DNA of 64,000 nt from Nocardioides phosphati. GTDB lineage: Bacteria; Actinomycetota; Actinomycetes; Propionibacteriales; Nocardioidaceae. The stretch is from contig NZ_BMNI01000005.1 of the NCBI RefSeq assembly GCF_014646375.1, forward strand, positions 170,281 through 234,280, given 5' to 3'. The position numbers and the translations under genes were made by a program. Shown here piece after piece: positions 37,958 through 45,958 of this stretch; positions within the stretch are counted from its first letter, which is position 1; the number at the start of each line of letters is the position of its first letter. The notes beneath the pieces were generated by a model. That model saw only the letters and a program-made list of their open reading frames with translations, had not been told where the DNA came from and did no database searches.

Positions 37958-39052
37958 ATGCGCATCGACTTCCGCCGCCGCACCACGCCGCGTCTCAGCG
38001 TGGTCGTGCCGATCCACAACGTGGCCGCCTGGCTTCCCGAGTGCCTCGACTCCATCCTCCGGCAGCCGGTCGGCGACCTCGAGATCGTGCTGGTCGACGA
38101 CGCCTCCACCGACGGCTCGACCGCCATCGCCGAGCGGTACGCCGCGGCGTACGGCCACATCCGCCTGATCGAGCTGCCCGAGCGCAGCGGCGTCAGCACG
38201 GCGCGCAACGTGGGCGTCGCACACTGCACCGCGCCGTACCTGACCTTCGTCGACTCCGACGACGCGCTGCCCGCGGACGCCTGGAGCCGGATGCTGCGCA
38301 CCCTGCGGCGTACGGGCTCGGACTTCGTCGTCGGCAAGGCGGCCCGGGTGAGCGACACGGAGTGGTTCGTGCCGCCGCTCATGCAGCGCAACCACGAGGT
38401 CGAGCGGCTCCGCTGCACCATCGAGGAGGCGCCGCTGATGCTCGCGGACGTCTTCGTGTGGAACAAGATCTTCCGTCGCGACTTCTGGGACCGCGCGGGC
38501 ATCGTCTTCCCCGAGCGCACGCGCTACCAGGACCAGCCGGCGCTGACCCAGGCGTTCCTCGCAGCTGAGCGTTTCGACGTGCTCACCGACGTCGTCTACG
38601 AGTGGCGGATGCGGCACGACCTGACCTCCGCCACCCAGCGGCGCGCGGAGCTCAGCAACCTCGAGGAGCGCCGCCAGACCAAGCTGATGACGCTCGAGAT
38701 GGTGCGCCGGCACGGCTCGCAGCGACTGCTCGACGTACTGGTCCGCGAGATCCTGCCGATCGACATGTGGGAGCACTACCGCGCTGCCGTCGCCGGCCCG
38801 TCGCACACCTGGGACGACGCCTACTGGACGCTGCTGCGCGCGATGCAGACGGCGATCTGGAACGACGCCACCGTGCCCTTCGAGCAGACCACGATCGTGC
38901 CGCGGCAGCGCGCCATGGGCGCCGTCGTCGAGGCCGACCGGAGGCACCAGCTGCGGGCGATCATCGACGAGATCGACGCGGGTGTACGCCGCGGCGACGT
39001 GGCACGCTCGGGCGCCCCGGTGCGGCGGCCCGTGCTGCAGGGTGCGTCCTAG
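37958..39052 (+). CDS. Family 2 glycosyltransferase, paralogue B
   Basis: 364 residues. GT-A motifs LSVVVPIHNVAAWLPECL, VLVDDASTDGSTAIAE and FVDSDDALPADAW. Colinear with the glycosyltransferase at 22044-23153 through the C-terminus (RNHEVERL, ADVFVWNKIFRRDFW, LPIDMWEHYRAAV). Here the metal motif is DSDD rather than DPDD. Next to ugd, so it may use a UDP-sugar. The ATG at 37958 has GGAGA only about 3 nt upstream, which is tight. Confidence 0.83.
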   Translation: MRIDFRRRTTPRLSVVVPIHNVAAWLPECLDSILRQPVGDLEIVLVDDASTDGSTAIAERYAAAYGHIRLIELPERSGVSTARNVGVAHCTAPYLTFVDSDDALPADAWSRMLRTLRRTGSDFVVGKAARVSDTEWFVPPLMQRNHEVERLRCTIEEAPLMLADVFVWNKIFRRDFWDRAGIVFPERTRYQDQPALTQAFLAAERFDVLTDVVYEWRMRHDLTSATQRRAELSNLEERRQTKLMTLEMVRRHGSQRLLDVLVREILPIDMWEHYRAAVAGPSHTWDDAYWTLLRAMQTAIWNDATVPFEQTTIVPRQRAMGAVVEADRRHQLRAIIDEIDAGVRRGDVARSGAPVRRPVLQGAS

Positions 39053-39064
39053 GGACGCACTGCC

Positions 39065-40150
39065 TCAGACATAACGCTCGAGGATGCTCGACTCGGCCAG
39101 CCGGGAGAGCCCCTCGCGCACGCTGCGGGCACGGAGCTCGCCGACGCCCTCGACGGCCTGGAGGTCGTCGATGCTCGCGCCGAGGAGCTTCTGCAGCGTG
39201 CCGAAGTGGTCGATCAGCCGGTCGACGACGGCGGCGGGGAGCCGCGGGACCTTCGCCAGCAGGCGGAAGCCACGCGGGGTGACCGCGCCGTCGAGGTGCT
39301 CGGCGCCGCCGAGGCCCAGGGCCCGGGAGACCGAGGCGGGGTCGACCAGCTCGCTGGCGTCGAGGTGCTCGAGGCGGAGCAGCAGCTCCTCCGGGCTCTT
39401 CGCCTTGCGGCCACCGGGAAGGTAGTCACGGATGACCAGCTCACGCTCGGCGTCGACGCCGGTGATCAGCTCCTCGAGCTGGAGCGTGAGCAGGCGGCCG
39501 TCGGTGCCGAGCTCGAGCACGTAGTCCTCGATCTCGCGGGCGATGCGCGTGACCATCTCGAGGCGCTGGGCCACGACGGCGACGTCGCGCACGGTCACGA
39601 GGTCCTCGATCTCGAGCGCGGACAGCGTCGAGGAGACCTCGTCGAGGCGCATCTTGTAGCGCTCGAGCGTGGCCAGGGCCTGGTTGGCGCGGGTCAGGAT
39701 CCGGCCGGAGTCCTCGAGGACGTGGCGCGTCTCCCCGACGTACGCCGCGATGATCTGCATCGACTGCGACACCGAGATGACCGGGAAGCCGGTCTGGCGG
39801 GCGACGCGGTCCGCCGTGCGGTGACGGGTGCCGGTCTCCTCGGAGGGGATCGTGTGGTCGGGCATGAGGTGGACCGCGGCCTTGTGGATCCGGGTCAGCT
39901 CCGCGTCGACGATGATCGCGCCGTCCATCTTGGCCAGCTCGCGCAGGCCGGTCGCGGTGAACGGCACGTCGAGCTGGAAGCCACCCGTCGCGATGCCCTC
40001 GACGGTCTTGTCGTAGCCGAGGACGACGAGCGCGCCGGTGCGGCCGCGCAGGATGCGCTCGAGCGCATCACGCAGGGGAGTGCCGGGCGCGATGGATGCG
40101 AGCGTGGCCCTGAGGCGCTCGGTCTCTTCGGAACGCTCGATGGCGGCCAC
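39065..40150 (-). CDS. disA: DNA integrity scanning diadenylate cyclase DisA
   Basis: 361 residues. The DAC domain has the DGA motif in KMDGAIIVD and RHR in GTRHRTADRV, both needed for making cyclic di-AMP from two ATP. A central helical spine follows, then a C-terminal helix-hairpin-helix DNA-binding region (LQAVEGVGELRARSV). The GTG at 40150 is chosen since GGGAAG lies 6 nt upstream and the family begins at AAIERxEETERL. It follows radA by 55 nt on the same strand, a conserved pair; RadA is known to modulate DisA in other bacteria. Confidence 0.95.
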   Translation of the reverse strand: MAAIERSEETERLRATLASIAPGTPLRDALERILRGRTGALVVLGYDKTVEGIATGGFQLDVPFTATGLRELAKMDGAIIVDAELTRIHKAAVHLMPDHTIPSEETGTRHRTADRVARQTGFPVISVSQSMQIIAAYVGETRHVLEDSGRILTRANQALATLERYKMRLDEVSSTLSALEIEDLVTVRDVAVVAQRLEMVTRIAREIEDYVLELGTDGRLLTLQLEELITGVDAERELVIRDYLPGGRKAKSPEELLLRLEHLDASELVDPASVSRALGLGGAEHLDGAVTPRGFRLLAKVPRLPAAVVDRLIDHFGTLQKLLGASIDDLQAVEGVGELRARSVREGLSRLAESSILERYV

Positions 40151-40205
40151 GTGCTGCTTCCCGTCTGACGTATCGACAACTGCGCTGATCGTAGCGGTGG
40201 AGCGG

Positions 40206-41639
40206 TCAGCCGACCTCGTGATTTGCCGGTGGGGCCGCGGCGTGGACGACACGGCCCTGCAGGTCGAGCAGGCGCATCACGGCGGCGATGTCCGGCACGT
40301 CCATCACCTTCATCCCGTCGACCATGCGCACCCGGCCCGGCGCCGAGCCGTTGGCCCGGTCGACGGGGACGAGCGCGTACTTGAAGCCGAGGCGCGCGGC
40401 CTCCGCCAGCCGCTGCGGCAGGTCGCGCACCTTGCGCAGCTCGCCAGCCAGGCCGAGCTCGCCGATCGCGATCGTGGCGGTCGGGGCGGGGCGTGAGTAG
40501 TGGGCCGACGCGATGCTGATCGCGATCGCCAGGTCGGTCGACGGGTCGGTCAGCTTGGCCCCGCCGACGGTCGAGCAGAAGACGTCGTGGTTGTGGAGCT
40601 TGAGGCCGCCGTGCTGCGCCAGCACCGCGAGGACCATCGCGACGCGCGAGGAGTCCAGCCCCGACGTCGTACGCCGTGGCTTGTCGCCCGGTGCGACCGT
40701 CACCAGTGACTGGACCTCGGCCAGCAGCGGCCGGCGGCCCTCCATCGTCACGGCCACGCAGGTGCCCGCGACCTGCTGCGAGTGGTTCTCCACGAAGAGG
40801 CCGGTGGGGTCGGAGACCGCGGTGATGCCGTCGGAGCCGAGGTCGAAGCAGCCGACCTCGTCGACGGGGCCGAACCGGTTCTTCATCGCGCGGAGCATGC
40901 GGAAGCGGCTGTTGCGGTCGCCCTCGAAGTGGAGGACCACGTCGACGACGTGCTCGAGGACACGCGGGCCGGCGATGGTGCCGTCCTTGGTGACGTGGCC
41001 GACGACGACGGTGGTGATGTTGCGGGTCTTGGCGACCCGCACGAGCGCCGCCGCGACCTCCTTGACCTGGGTGACGCCGCCCGGGACGCCGTCGAGGTCG
41101 GCGACGTTGATCGTCTGGACGGAGTCGACCACGAGCAGCTCGGGCTTGACCGCCTCGATGTGGCCGAGCAGGGCAGCGAGGTCGGTCTCGGCGGCGAGGT
41201 AGAGCTCGTCGACGACGGCGCCGGTGCGGTCGGCGCGGAGGCGCACCTGCGAGGCGGACTCCTCGCCGGAGACGTAGAGCGTGCGGCGCCCCGAGCGCGC
41301 CGTCTGGGCGGCCACCTCGAGGAGGAGCGTCGACTTGCCGACCCCGGGCTCGCCGGCGAGCAGGATCGCCGCGCCCGGCACGAGCCCGCCGCCGAGGACG
41401 CGGTCGAGCTCGGGCACGCCACTGAGCCGCTGGGTCGACTCCTCGACCGGCACCTGGCCGATGGGCACTGCCGGTGCGGTCACGGGGCCGGCCGTCGTGC
41501 GACCGGCGGGAGCGGAGGCGGACTCGGCGACCGAGCCCCACGCCTGGCACTCGCCACACCTGCCGACCCACTTCGCCGTGGTCCACCCGCACTCGGCGCA
41601 CCTGTACTCCGACCGGGGTGCCTTCGTCTTCGCTGCCAT
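40206..41639 (-). CDS. radA: DNA repair protein RadA
   Basis: 477 residues. N-terminal zinc finger (CAECGWTTAKWVGRCGEC), RecA-like ATPase with Walker A GEPGVGKSTLLL near residue 98, the RadA-specific KNRFG motif near residue 253, and a Lon-like C-terminal domain. It promotes branch migration in recombination. The ATG at 41639 is 7 nt after a TAGGGT -10 that forms part of a PafBC-type promoter, implying a leaderless, DNA-damage-induced message. Confidence 0.96.
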   Translation of the reverse strand: MAAKTKAPRSEYRCAECGWTTAKWVGRCGECQAWGSVAESASAPAGRTTAGPVTAPAVPIGQVPVEESTQRLSGVPELDRVLGGGLVPGAAILLAGEPGVGKSTLLLEVAAQTARSGRRTLYVSGEESASQVRLRADRTGAVVDELYLAAETDLAALLGHIEAVKPELLVVDSVQTINVADLDGVPGGVTQVKEVAAALVRVAKTRNITTVVVGHVTKDGTIAGPRVLEHVVDVVLHFEGDRNSRFRMLRAMKNRFGPVDEVGCFDLGSDGITAVSDPTGLFVENHSQQVAGTCVAVTMEGRRPLLAEVQSLVTVAPGDKPRRTTSGLDSSRVAMVLAVLAQHGGLKLHNHDVFCSTVGGAKLTDPSTDLAIAISIASAHYSRPAPTATIAIGELGLAGELRKVRDLPQRLAEAARLGFKYALVPVDRANGSAPGRVRMVDGMKVMDVPDIAAVMRLLDLQGRVVHAAAPPANHEVG

Positions 41640-41646
41640 GTTCGAA

Positions 41647-41669
41647 ACCCTATTCGAACGCACCGACAG
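41647..41669 (-). promoter_or_regulatory. PafBC/RecA-NDp-type DNA-damage promoter of radA
   Basis: On the minus strand: TGTCGGTG (41668-41661), exactly 8 nt, then TAGGGT (41652-41647). This matches the mycobacterial RecA-independent damage promoter consensus tTGTCRGTg-N8-TAnnnT except for the first T (C here). The -10 ends 7 nt before the radA ATG. Consensus is recalled, not searched. Confidence 0.7.
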
Positions 41670-41813
41670 AAGCCGGCCGACACCCGGTCGGCGCCCGGCC
41701 TCCACCCGACTGCCACCCGGCCGCCCGTGGAGACGCGGCGCCATCCGATCCGGCGACGGCTCCGAAGCACAGGCATCGGGGCCGCAGCGGCCCCTTCGTC
41801 TCCAGGAGTTCCC

Positions 41814-42251
41814 ATGAAGCAGTCGCACGATCCTCTCCGCCCCGCCGCCGCCCTCGTGGCGGTCGTCTTCCTCCTCGTCGGCGTCGCCGGCTTCGTCCCC
41901 GGCCTGACCAGCCACGTCGGCGACATCCAGTTCGCCGGCCACGACTCCGAGGCGAAGCTCCTCGGCCTCTTCGAGGTCTCGGTGCTGCACAACGTCGTCC
42001 ACCTCCTCTTCGGCGTGGTCGGCCTCGCCCTCGCGAAGACGTGGAACGGCGCCCGCGCCTTCCTCATCGGCGGCGCCGTCGTCTACGCGGTGCTCACGGT
42101 CTACGGCGCGCTGATCGACCAGCACGGCGCCGCGAACTTCGTCGGCCTCAACACGGCCGACAACTGGCTCCACCTCGTGCTCGCCGCGGGCATGGCCGCG
42201 CTCGGCGTCGTCCTCGGCAGGAAGCCGGCTGCGGCTCCGGTCTACGCCTGA
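41814..42251 (+). CDS. DUF4383 family small membrane protein
   Basis: 145 residues with four TM helices (AAALVAVVFLLVGVAGFVPG, VVHLLFGVVGLALA, GGAVVYAVLTVYGAL, LHLVLAAGMAALGVVLG). HVGDIQFAGHDSEAKLLGLFEVS and NTADNWLHL are typical of DUF4383. Function unknown. Shine-Dalgarno AGGAG lies 6 nt before the ATG. Divergent from radA with a 174-bp gap; a perfect 17-bp inverted repeat follows its stop. Confidence 0.85.
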   Translation: MKQSHDPLRPAAALVAVVFLLVGVAGFVPGLTSHVGDIQFAGHDSEAKLLGLFEVSVLHNVVHLLFGVVGLALAKTWNGARAFLIGGAVVYAVLTVYGALIDQHGAANFVGLNTADNWLHLVLAAGMAALGVVLGRKPAAAPVYA

Positions 42252-42262
42252 CCCTCTGACGC

Positions 42263-42311
42263 CCTCCGACGGCGACCACTCTTCCGCCCCTTGGGTGGTC
42301 GCCGTCGGAGG
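42263..42311 (+). terminator. Perfect 17-bp inverted repeat that includes the next gene's Shine-Dalgarno
   Basis: Arms 42263-42279 and 42295-42311 are perfectly complementary, with a 15-nt loop. It begins 11 nt after the DUF4383 stop. The 3' arm ends in GGAGG, the Shine-Dalgarno of the flavoprotein starting at 42318. It can act as a terminator for DUF4383 and would mask the ribosome site on any read-through transcript. Confidence 0.7.
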
Positions 42312-42317
42312 AGCAGG

Positions 42318-43499
42318 ATGGAGCGCATGGACGAACCGCGCAGCATCGTCATCGTGGGCGGCGGCCTGGCCGCCGTCCACGCCGTCGAGTCCCTCCGGGA
42401 CCAGGAGTACGCCGGCCGGCTGACGCTGGTCTGTCGCGAGCCCCATGCGCCATACGAGCGCCCGCCGCTGTCGAAGGGCTACCTGGCCGGCAAGGACGAC
42501 CGTGACGCCGCCTTCCCCCACGACGCGGGGTGGTACCGCGACAACGACGTCACCCTTCGCCTGGGTGAAGCCGCCACCGACCTCCGCCTCGACGAGCGCG
42601 TGGTCGTGCTCGACAGTGGCGAGAGCCTCGGCTACGACCGGCTGCTCGTCGCCACGGGCGCGAGCCCCCGCACCCTCCAGATTCCCGGCATCGAGAAGGC
42701 GCTGACCCTCCGCACGATCGACGACAGCGAGCGCCTCAAGGCGGCGATGGCCGAGGGCAAGCGTCTCGCGGTCATCGGCGGGGGCTGGATCGGCCTCGAG
42801 GTGGCCGCCACCGCGCACCAGGCCGGCATGGAGGTCGTCGTGCTCGAGGCCGGCGGTCGTCCACTCGGCCACCTGCTCGGGCCGGTCGTGGCCGACCACG
42901 TCGCCGCGATCCATGCGAAGAACGGCGTCGAGATCCGCACCGGCGTCCAGGTCGAGGAGGTCGTCGACGGCGGCGTCCGCACCGCTGACGGCATGGTCGC
43001 CGCCGACCTCGTGCTGCTCGCGGTGGGCGCGACCCCGACGTCCGGCCTGGCCGAGGCTGCCGGGCTCGACGTCGACGGCGGCATCGTCGTCGACGAGCGG
43101 CTGCAGACCTCCGACCCCCACGTCTTCGCTGCGGGCGACGTCGCCAACGCCCACAACACCGCGCTCGGCCAGCGCCTCCGCGTCGAGCACTGGGACAACG
43201 CGATCAGGCAGGGCAAGCTGGCCGGCCGCACCATGCTCGGCCTCGAGGGCGGCTACGACTGGCAGCCGTACTTCTTCACCGACCAGTTCGACTTCTCGAT
43301 GGAGTACGTCGGCCGCAACGCCCCCGACGACGAGGCGGTCCTGCGCGGTGACGTCGACGGCGGTGAGTACGTCGCGTGGTGGCTGCGCGACGGCGTCGTC
43401 ACGGCCGGCATGAACGTCAACATCTGGGACGTCAACGACAGGATCCGCGAGCTGGTCGGCACGAAGGTCGACCCGGCCGACCTCACCGACCTGCGCTGA
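42318..43499 (+). CDS. Ferredoxin reductase-like FAD/NAD(P)H oxidoreductase
   Basis: 393 residues. FAD motif IVIVGGGLAAVHAVESL, NAD motif LAVIGGGWIGLEVAATA, the second FAD motif VFAAGDVANAHN and a Reductase_C-type C-terminal domain (VEHWDNAIRQGKLAG, WWLRDGVVTAGMNVN). This is the rubredoxin/ferredoxin reductase type that feeds P450s and dioxygenases; no such partner is adjacent. The ATG at 42318 is used with GGAGGAG about 5 nt upstream; an in-frame ATG at 42327 is an alternative. Confidence 0.88.
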   Translation: MERMDEPRSIVIVGGGLAAVHAVESLRDQEYAGRLTLVCREPHAPYERPPLSKGYLAGKDDRDAAFPHDAGWYRDNDVTLRLGEAATDLRLDERVVVLDSGESLGYDRLLVATGASPRTLQIPGIEKALTLRTIDDSERLKAAMAEGKRLAVIGGGWIGLEVAATAHQAGMEVVVLEAGGRPLGHLLGPVVADHVAAIHAKNGVEIRTGVQVEEVVDGGVRTADGMVAADLVLLAVGATPTSGLAEAAGLDVDGGIVVDERLQTSDPHVFAAGDVANAHNTALGQRLRVEHWDNAIRQGKLAGRTMLGLEGGYDWQPYFFTDQFDFSMEYVGRNAPDDEAVLRGDVDGGEYVAWWLRDGVVTAGMNVNIWDVNDRIRELVGTKVDPADLTDLR

Positions 43500-43512
43500 A
43501 ACCACCCGCGGT

Positions 43513-43644
43513 GACGGCCGGGGACTGACGGCCGGGGACTGACGGCGGGGGCTGACGGCCCGGGCAACTCAGGTGCCCGGGTCCCTGTGTCGACCTGCGG
43601 ACGACCTCCGAAGGGGCGAATCAGGTGCCCGTGCACCTGAGTTG
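43513..43644. repeat. 14-bp tandem repeats and nested inverted repeats between convergent genes
   Basis: Two exact copies of a 14-bp unit (43513-43526, 43527-43540) are followed by two degenerate ones to about 43565. Then come a perfect 12-bp inverted repeat (43565-43576 with 43633-43644) and, nested inside, an 8-bp stem with a 4-nt loop (43621-43640). It separates the flavoprotein gene from the convergent methyltransferase gene, so a terminator or a mobile intergenic repeat is likely. Confidence 0.6.
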
Positions 43645-43694
43645 ACGCACCGTGGTCGCGACCGCGGGTCGCGGCCCGGGGTCAACGGCCTGCC

Positions 43695-44402
43695 TCAGAA
43701 CTGCTTCGACCAGAGGTTGACCGCGTAGTCGACCTCGAGCCCCTTCTCCGGTCCCCACTCCCGCAGCACCTCGTCGGCCACCTCGGCGCTGAACTCGATC
43801 CGCACGACCGCCTCGAGGTCCGCGCGGGAGTCGAAGCGCCAGGCGATGTCGACCGGCGTGCGGGTCCAGCCGTGGGAGGCCCAGAAGCGCGACACGGCAT
43901 CGGGGTCCACCGTCGGATAGCCCCGCCGGAACCACCCGCCGAACGTCGAGCGGCTGGCGTCGTTGTCGATCACGAACGCCGTGCCGCCCCGGCGCATGAC
44001 GCGGTCGAGCTCGGCCAGTCCTGGTTCGCAGCCGGGGCCGAAGAAGTAGGCCCACCGCGCCTGCACGACGTCGACGGAGGAGTCCGGAAGCGGGACCGCC
44101 TGCGCGGTGCCCTGCAGCAGCGTGACGTTGGCCAGGCGGCGTACGCGACGGGCCGCGACGGCGAGCAGGTCGGCGTGCGGCTCGACCCCGACCACGCGTG
44201 CGGCCGTCGCAGCCCACCGGGGCAGGTGGAAGCCCGTGCCGCAGCCCAGGTCGAGCATCGTGCGCCCGGCCCACGGAGCGATCGCCTCCATCGTCTGCTC
44301 GATGACGCGCGACGGGTCGACCGCGTGGTTCTCGACCTCGTAGGTGGCCGTGTGGTGCCAGATGTTCGGGGACGGGATCGCCCCCGGAGCCGTGCGGCTC
44401 AT
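43695..44402 (-). CDS. SAM-dependent methyltransferase (class I)
   Basis: 235 residues. SAM motif I MLDLGCGTGFHLPRWA, the acidic motif VVGVEPHADLLAVA and the post-motif DVVQARWAYFFGPG, in line with the Methyltransf_11 group. No substrate clue. It starts 1 nt after the stop of the upstream VOC gene (TGA-C-ATG), so the pair is coupled. Confidence 0.83.
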   Translation of the reverse strand: MSRTAPGAIPSPNIWHHTATYEVENHAVDPSRVIEQTMEAIAPWAGRTMLDLGCGTGFHLPRWAATAARVVGVEPHADLLAVAARRVRRLANVTLLQGTAQAVPLPDSSVDVVQARWAYFFGPGCEPGLAELDRVMRRGGTAFVIDNDASRSTFGGWFRRGYPTVDPDAVSRFWASHGWTRTPVDIAWRFDSRADLEAVVRIEFSAEVADEVLREWGPEKGLEVDYAVNLWSKQF

Positions 44403-44403
44403 G

Positions 44404-45042
44404 TCAGATGCGGACGCACCCGTTGGGGGTGGTGAACTCGACCGCGACGATGCCGGGGGTGCCGTGGGGGGCGACCCAGCGGACCTCGACGTCGTCGAGC
44501 GGGTGGTCCTCGGGCTCGCCGAGCCACTCGGAGACGCGGTTGGGGTCACCGGCGATCTCGAGGGCCGCCAGCGCGTAGTCGCCCGAGGCGCCTGCGGACG
44601 GGTGGTCCTCGCTGGGGGAGAGCCAGTGGATGAAGTAGGGGAGCTGCGGGTCGGCGTCGAGCTCCTTGATGCCGATCTGCTTCCAGATCAGCTCGTGGCC
44701 GTCGGGGCGGTGGCGGTAGCCGTCCTTCGCTTCGCGACCGAGCCGGGCCTCGGTGCCCTCGAGGTCGTTGACCGCGACGACCCAGCCGAGCCAGCCGCCG
44801 CCGAGGGCGGTGCGGGCCTTGACCGCCTGGCCGAAGACGGCCTTGTCGGATGCCGGGTGCTCGAGGGCGCCCACGACCTCGAGGTAGGTGCCGCCGGCGA
44901 GCGGGAGGATGTAGTTGCACGTGCCGAAGCGCGGGTGCACACCGCCGTCCGCGATCTCGGTGCCGAGCAGCTTGCCCAGGCGCTCTGCGGTGGCCTTCAG
45001 GCCGTCGGGTCCTGCGGCGTACGAAACGTGGTCCAGGCGCAT
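44404..45042 (-). CDS. Glyoxalase-like (VOC superfamily) domain protein
   Basis: 212 residues. MRLDHVSYAAGPDG opens a vicinal-oxygen-chelate fold as in Glyoxalase_3-like proteins, with THLEVV-type TYLEVVGALEHP and a second half-module (IHWLSPSEDHP). Metal residues would be His and Glu in these strands. No specific reaction can be assigned. The ATG at 45042 has a TAACAA(T) element 6-7 nt upstream, compatible with a leaderless message. Confidence 0.75.
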   Translation of the reverse strand: MRLDHVSYAAGPDGLKATAERLGKLLGTEIADGGVHPRFGTCNYILPLAGGTYLEVVGALEHPASDKAVFGQAVKARTALGGGWLGWVVAVNDLEGTEARLGREAKDGYRHRPDGHELIWKQIGIKELDADPQLPYFIHWLSPSEDHPSAGASGDYALAALEIAGDPNRVSEWLGEPEDHPLDDVEVRWVAPHGTPGIVAVEFTTPNGCVRI

Positions 45043-45092
45043 GCCCGCATTGTTAACCCGAGATGCAGGACACACGAAAACGGGGGTCGATC

Positions 45093-45110
45093 TCTCTTGA
45101 CATCGAGATA
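45093..45110. promoter_or_regulatory. Imperfect 18-bp dyad upstream of the VOC-methyltransferase pair
   Basis: Arms TCTCTTGA (45093-45100) and TCGAGATA (45103-45110) match at 6 of 8 positions around a CA centre. It lies 50 bp upstream of the VOC start and 29 bp beyond the end of the Cys-rich gene, the usual place for a repressor site. No regulator is identified. Confidence 0.3.
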
Positions 45111-45138
45111 CTTCGCCCTCGCCTGTGCGGCGGTGAGA

Positions 45139-45900
45139 TCAGCGCGGGTCGGCCGGGTGGAGCGCCAGTGCGGAGCGCGACCGGACGTGCGCCTCGGCGT
45201 GCCGCACCAGCTCGGCGTACCCCTGCTCGCCCATCAGCGCGGTGAGCTCCGGAGCCGAGGTGACGTAGACCGGCTCCATGGCGACGTGGGCCTCGGTGTT
45301 GCCGGAGCAGTACCAGTCGAGGTCGTGGCCGCCCGGGCCCCAGCCGCGCCGGTCGTACTCGCCGATGCTGACCTCGGTGTACTCCGAGCCGTCGATCCGC
45401 TCGACCTCGCGGAACGTACGCCGGATCGGCAGCTGCCAGCAGACGTCGGGCTTGGTCTCGATGTAGCTGATCCCCTTGTCGAGGGCGAGCGAGTGCAGCG
45501 CGCAGCCGGCGCCGCCGGAGAAGCCGGGGCGGTTGGAGAAGACGCACGCCGACTGGCCGTCGACCTCGTGGGCCTTCGTCTTGCGCTCGCCGTCGTCGTC
45601 TTTCTCGACCCAGTCCTTGCGCTTCACGGCGCGGCCGGGGTGGAACTGCCACGACTCCGGCGTCAGCTGATCGACGTACGCCGCGACGCGCTCCTCGTCG
45701 TCCTTGTCGCTGAAGTGCGCGCCGAGCGTGCAGCAGCCGATGTCGGGGGAGTGCTGGTAGATGCCCGCGCAGCCGGACCCGAAGATGCAGGTCCAGCTGG
45801 AGGTCAGCCAGGTGAGGTCGCAGCGGAAGATCTCGGTCTCGTCGGCCGGGTTGACGAACTCGACGAAGGCACGGGGGAAATCAAGGGGGACCTCAGGCAC
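45139..45900 (-). CDS. Cysteine-rich conserved protein, possible metal-cluster binder
   Basis: 253 residues with ten or more Cys in a non-secreted protein: [55 protein letters not shown] and DWYCSGN. The C-x6-C...CC layout is reminiscent of YkgJ-type or DUF3109 Zn/Fe-cluster proteins, but I cannot place it firmly. The GTG at 45900 is chosen since a -10-like TACTCT (45907-45912) is 6 nt upstream. Divergent from ppx. Function unknown. Confidence 0.65.
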   Translation of the reverse strand: MPEVPLDFPRAFVEFVNPADETEIFRCDLTWLTSSWTCIFGSGCAGIYQHSPDIGCCTLGAHFSDKDDEERVAAYVDQLTPESWQFHPGRAVKRKDWVEKDDDGERKTKAHEVDGQSACVFSNRPGFSGGAGCALHSLALDKGISYIETKPDVCWQLPIRRTFREVERIDGSEYTEVSIGEYDRRGWGPGGHDLDWYCSGNTEAHVAMEPVYVTSAPELTALMGEQGYAELVRHAEAHVRSRSALALHPADPR

Positions 45901-45958
45901 CGGCAAAGAGTACGTTCTCCGGCTCCCCGCCGTGTCCGTTGCCGGTAGCGTGGAAGCC

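Noticed and set aside
43513..43565. CRISPR or integrase attachment site
   Set aside because: 14-bp units without spacers, and no integrase or tRNA nearby.
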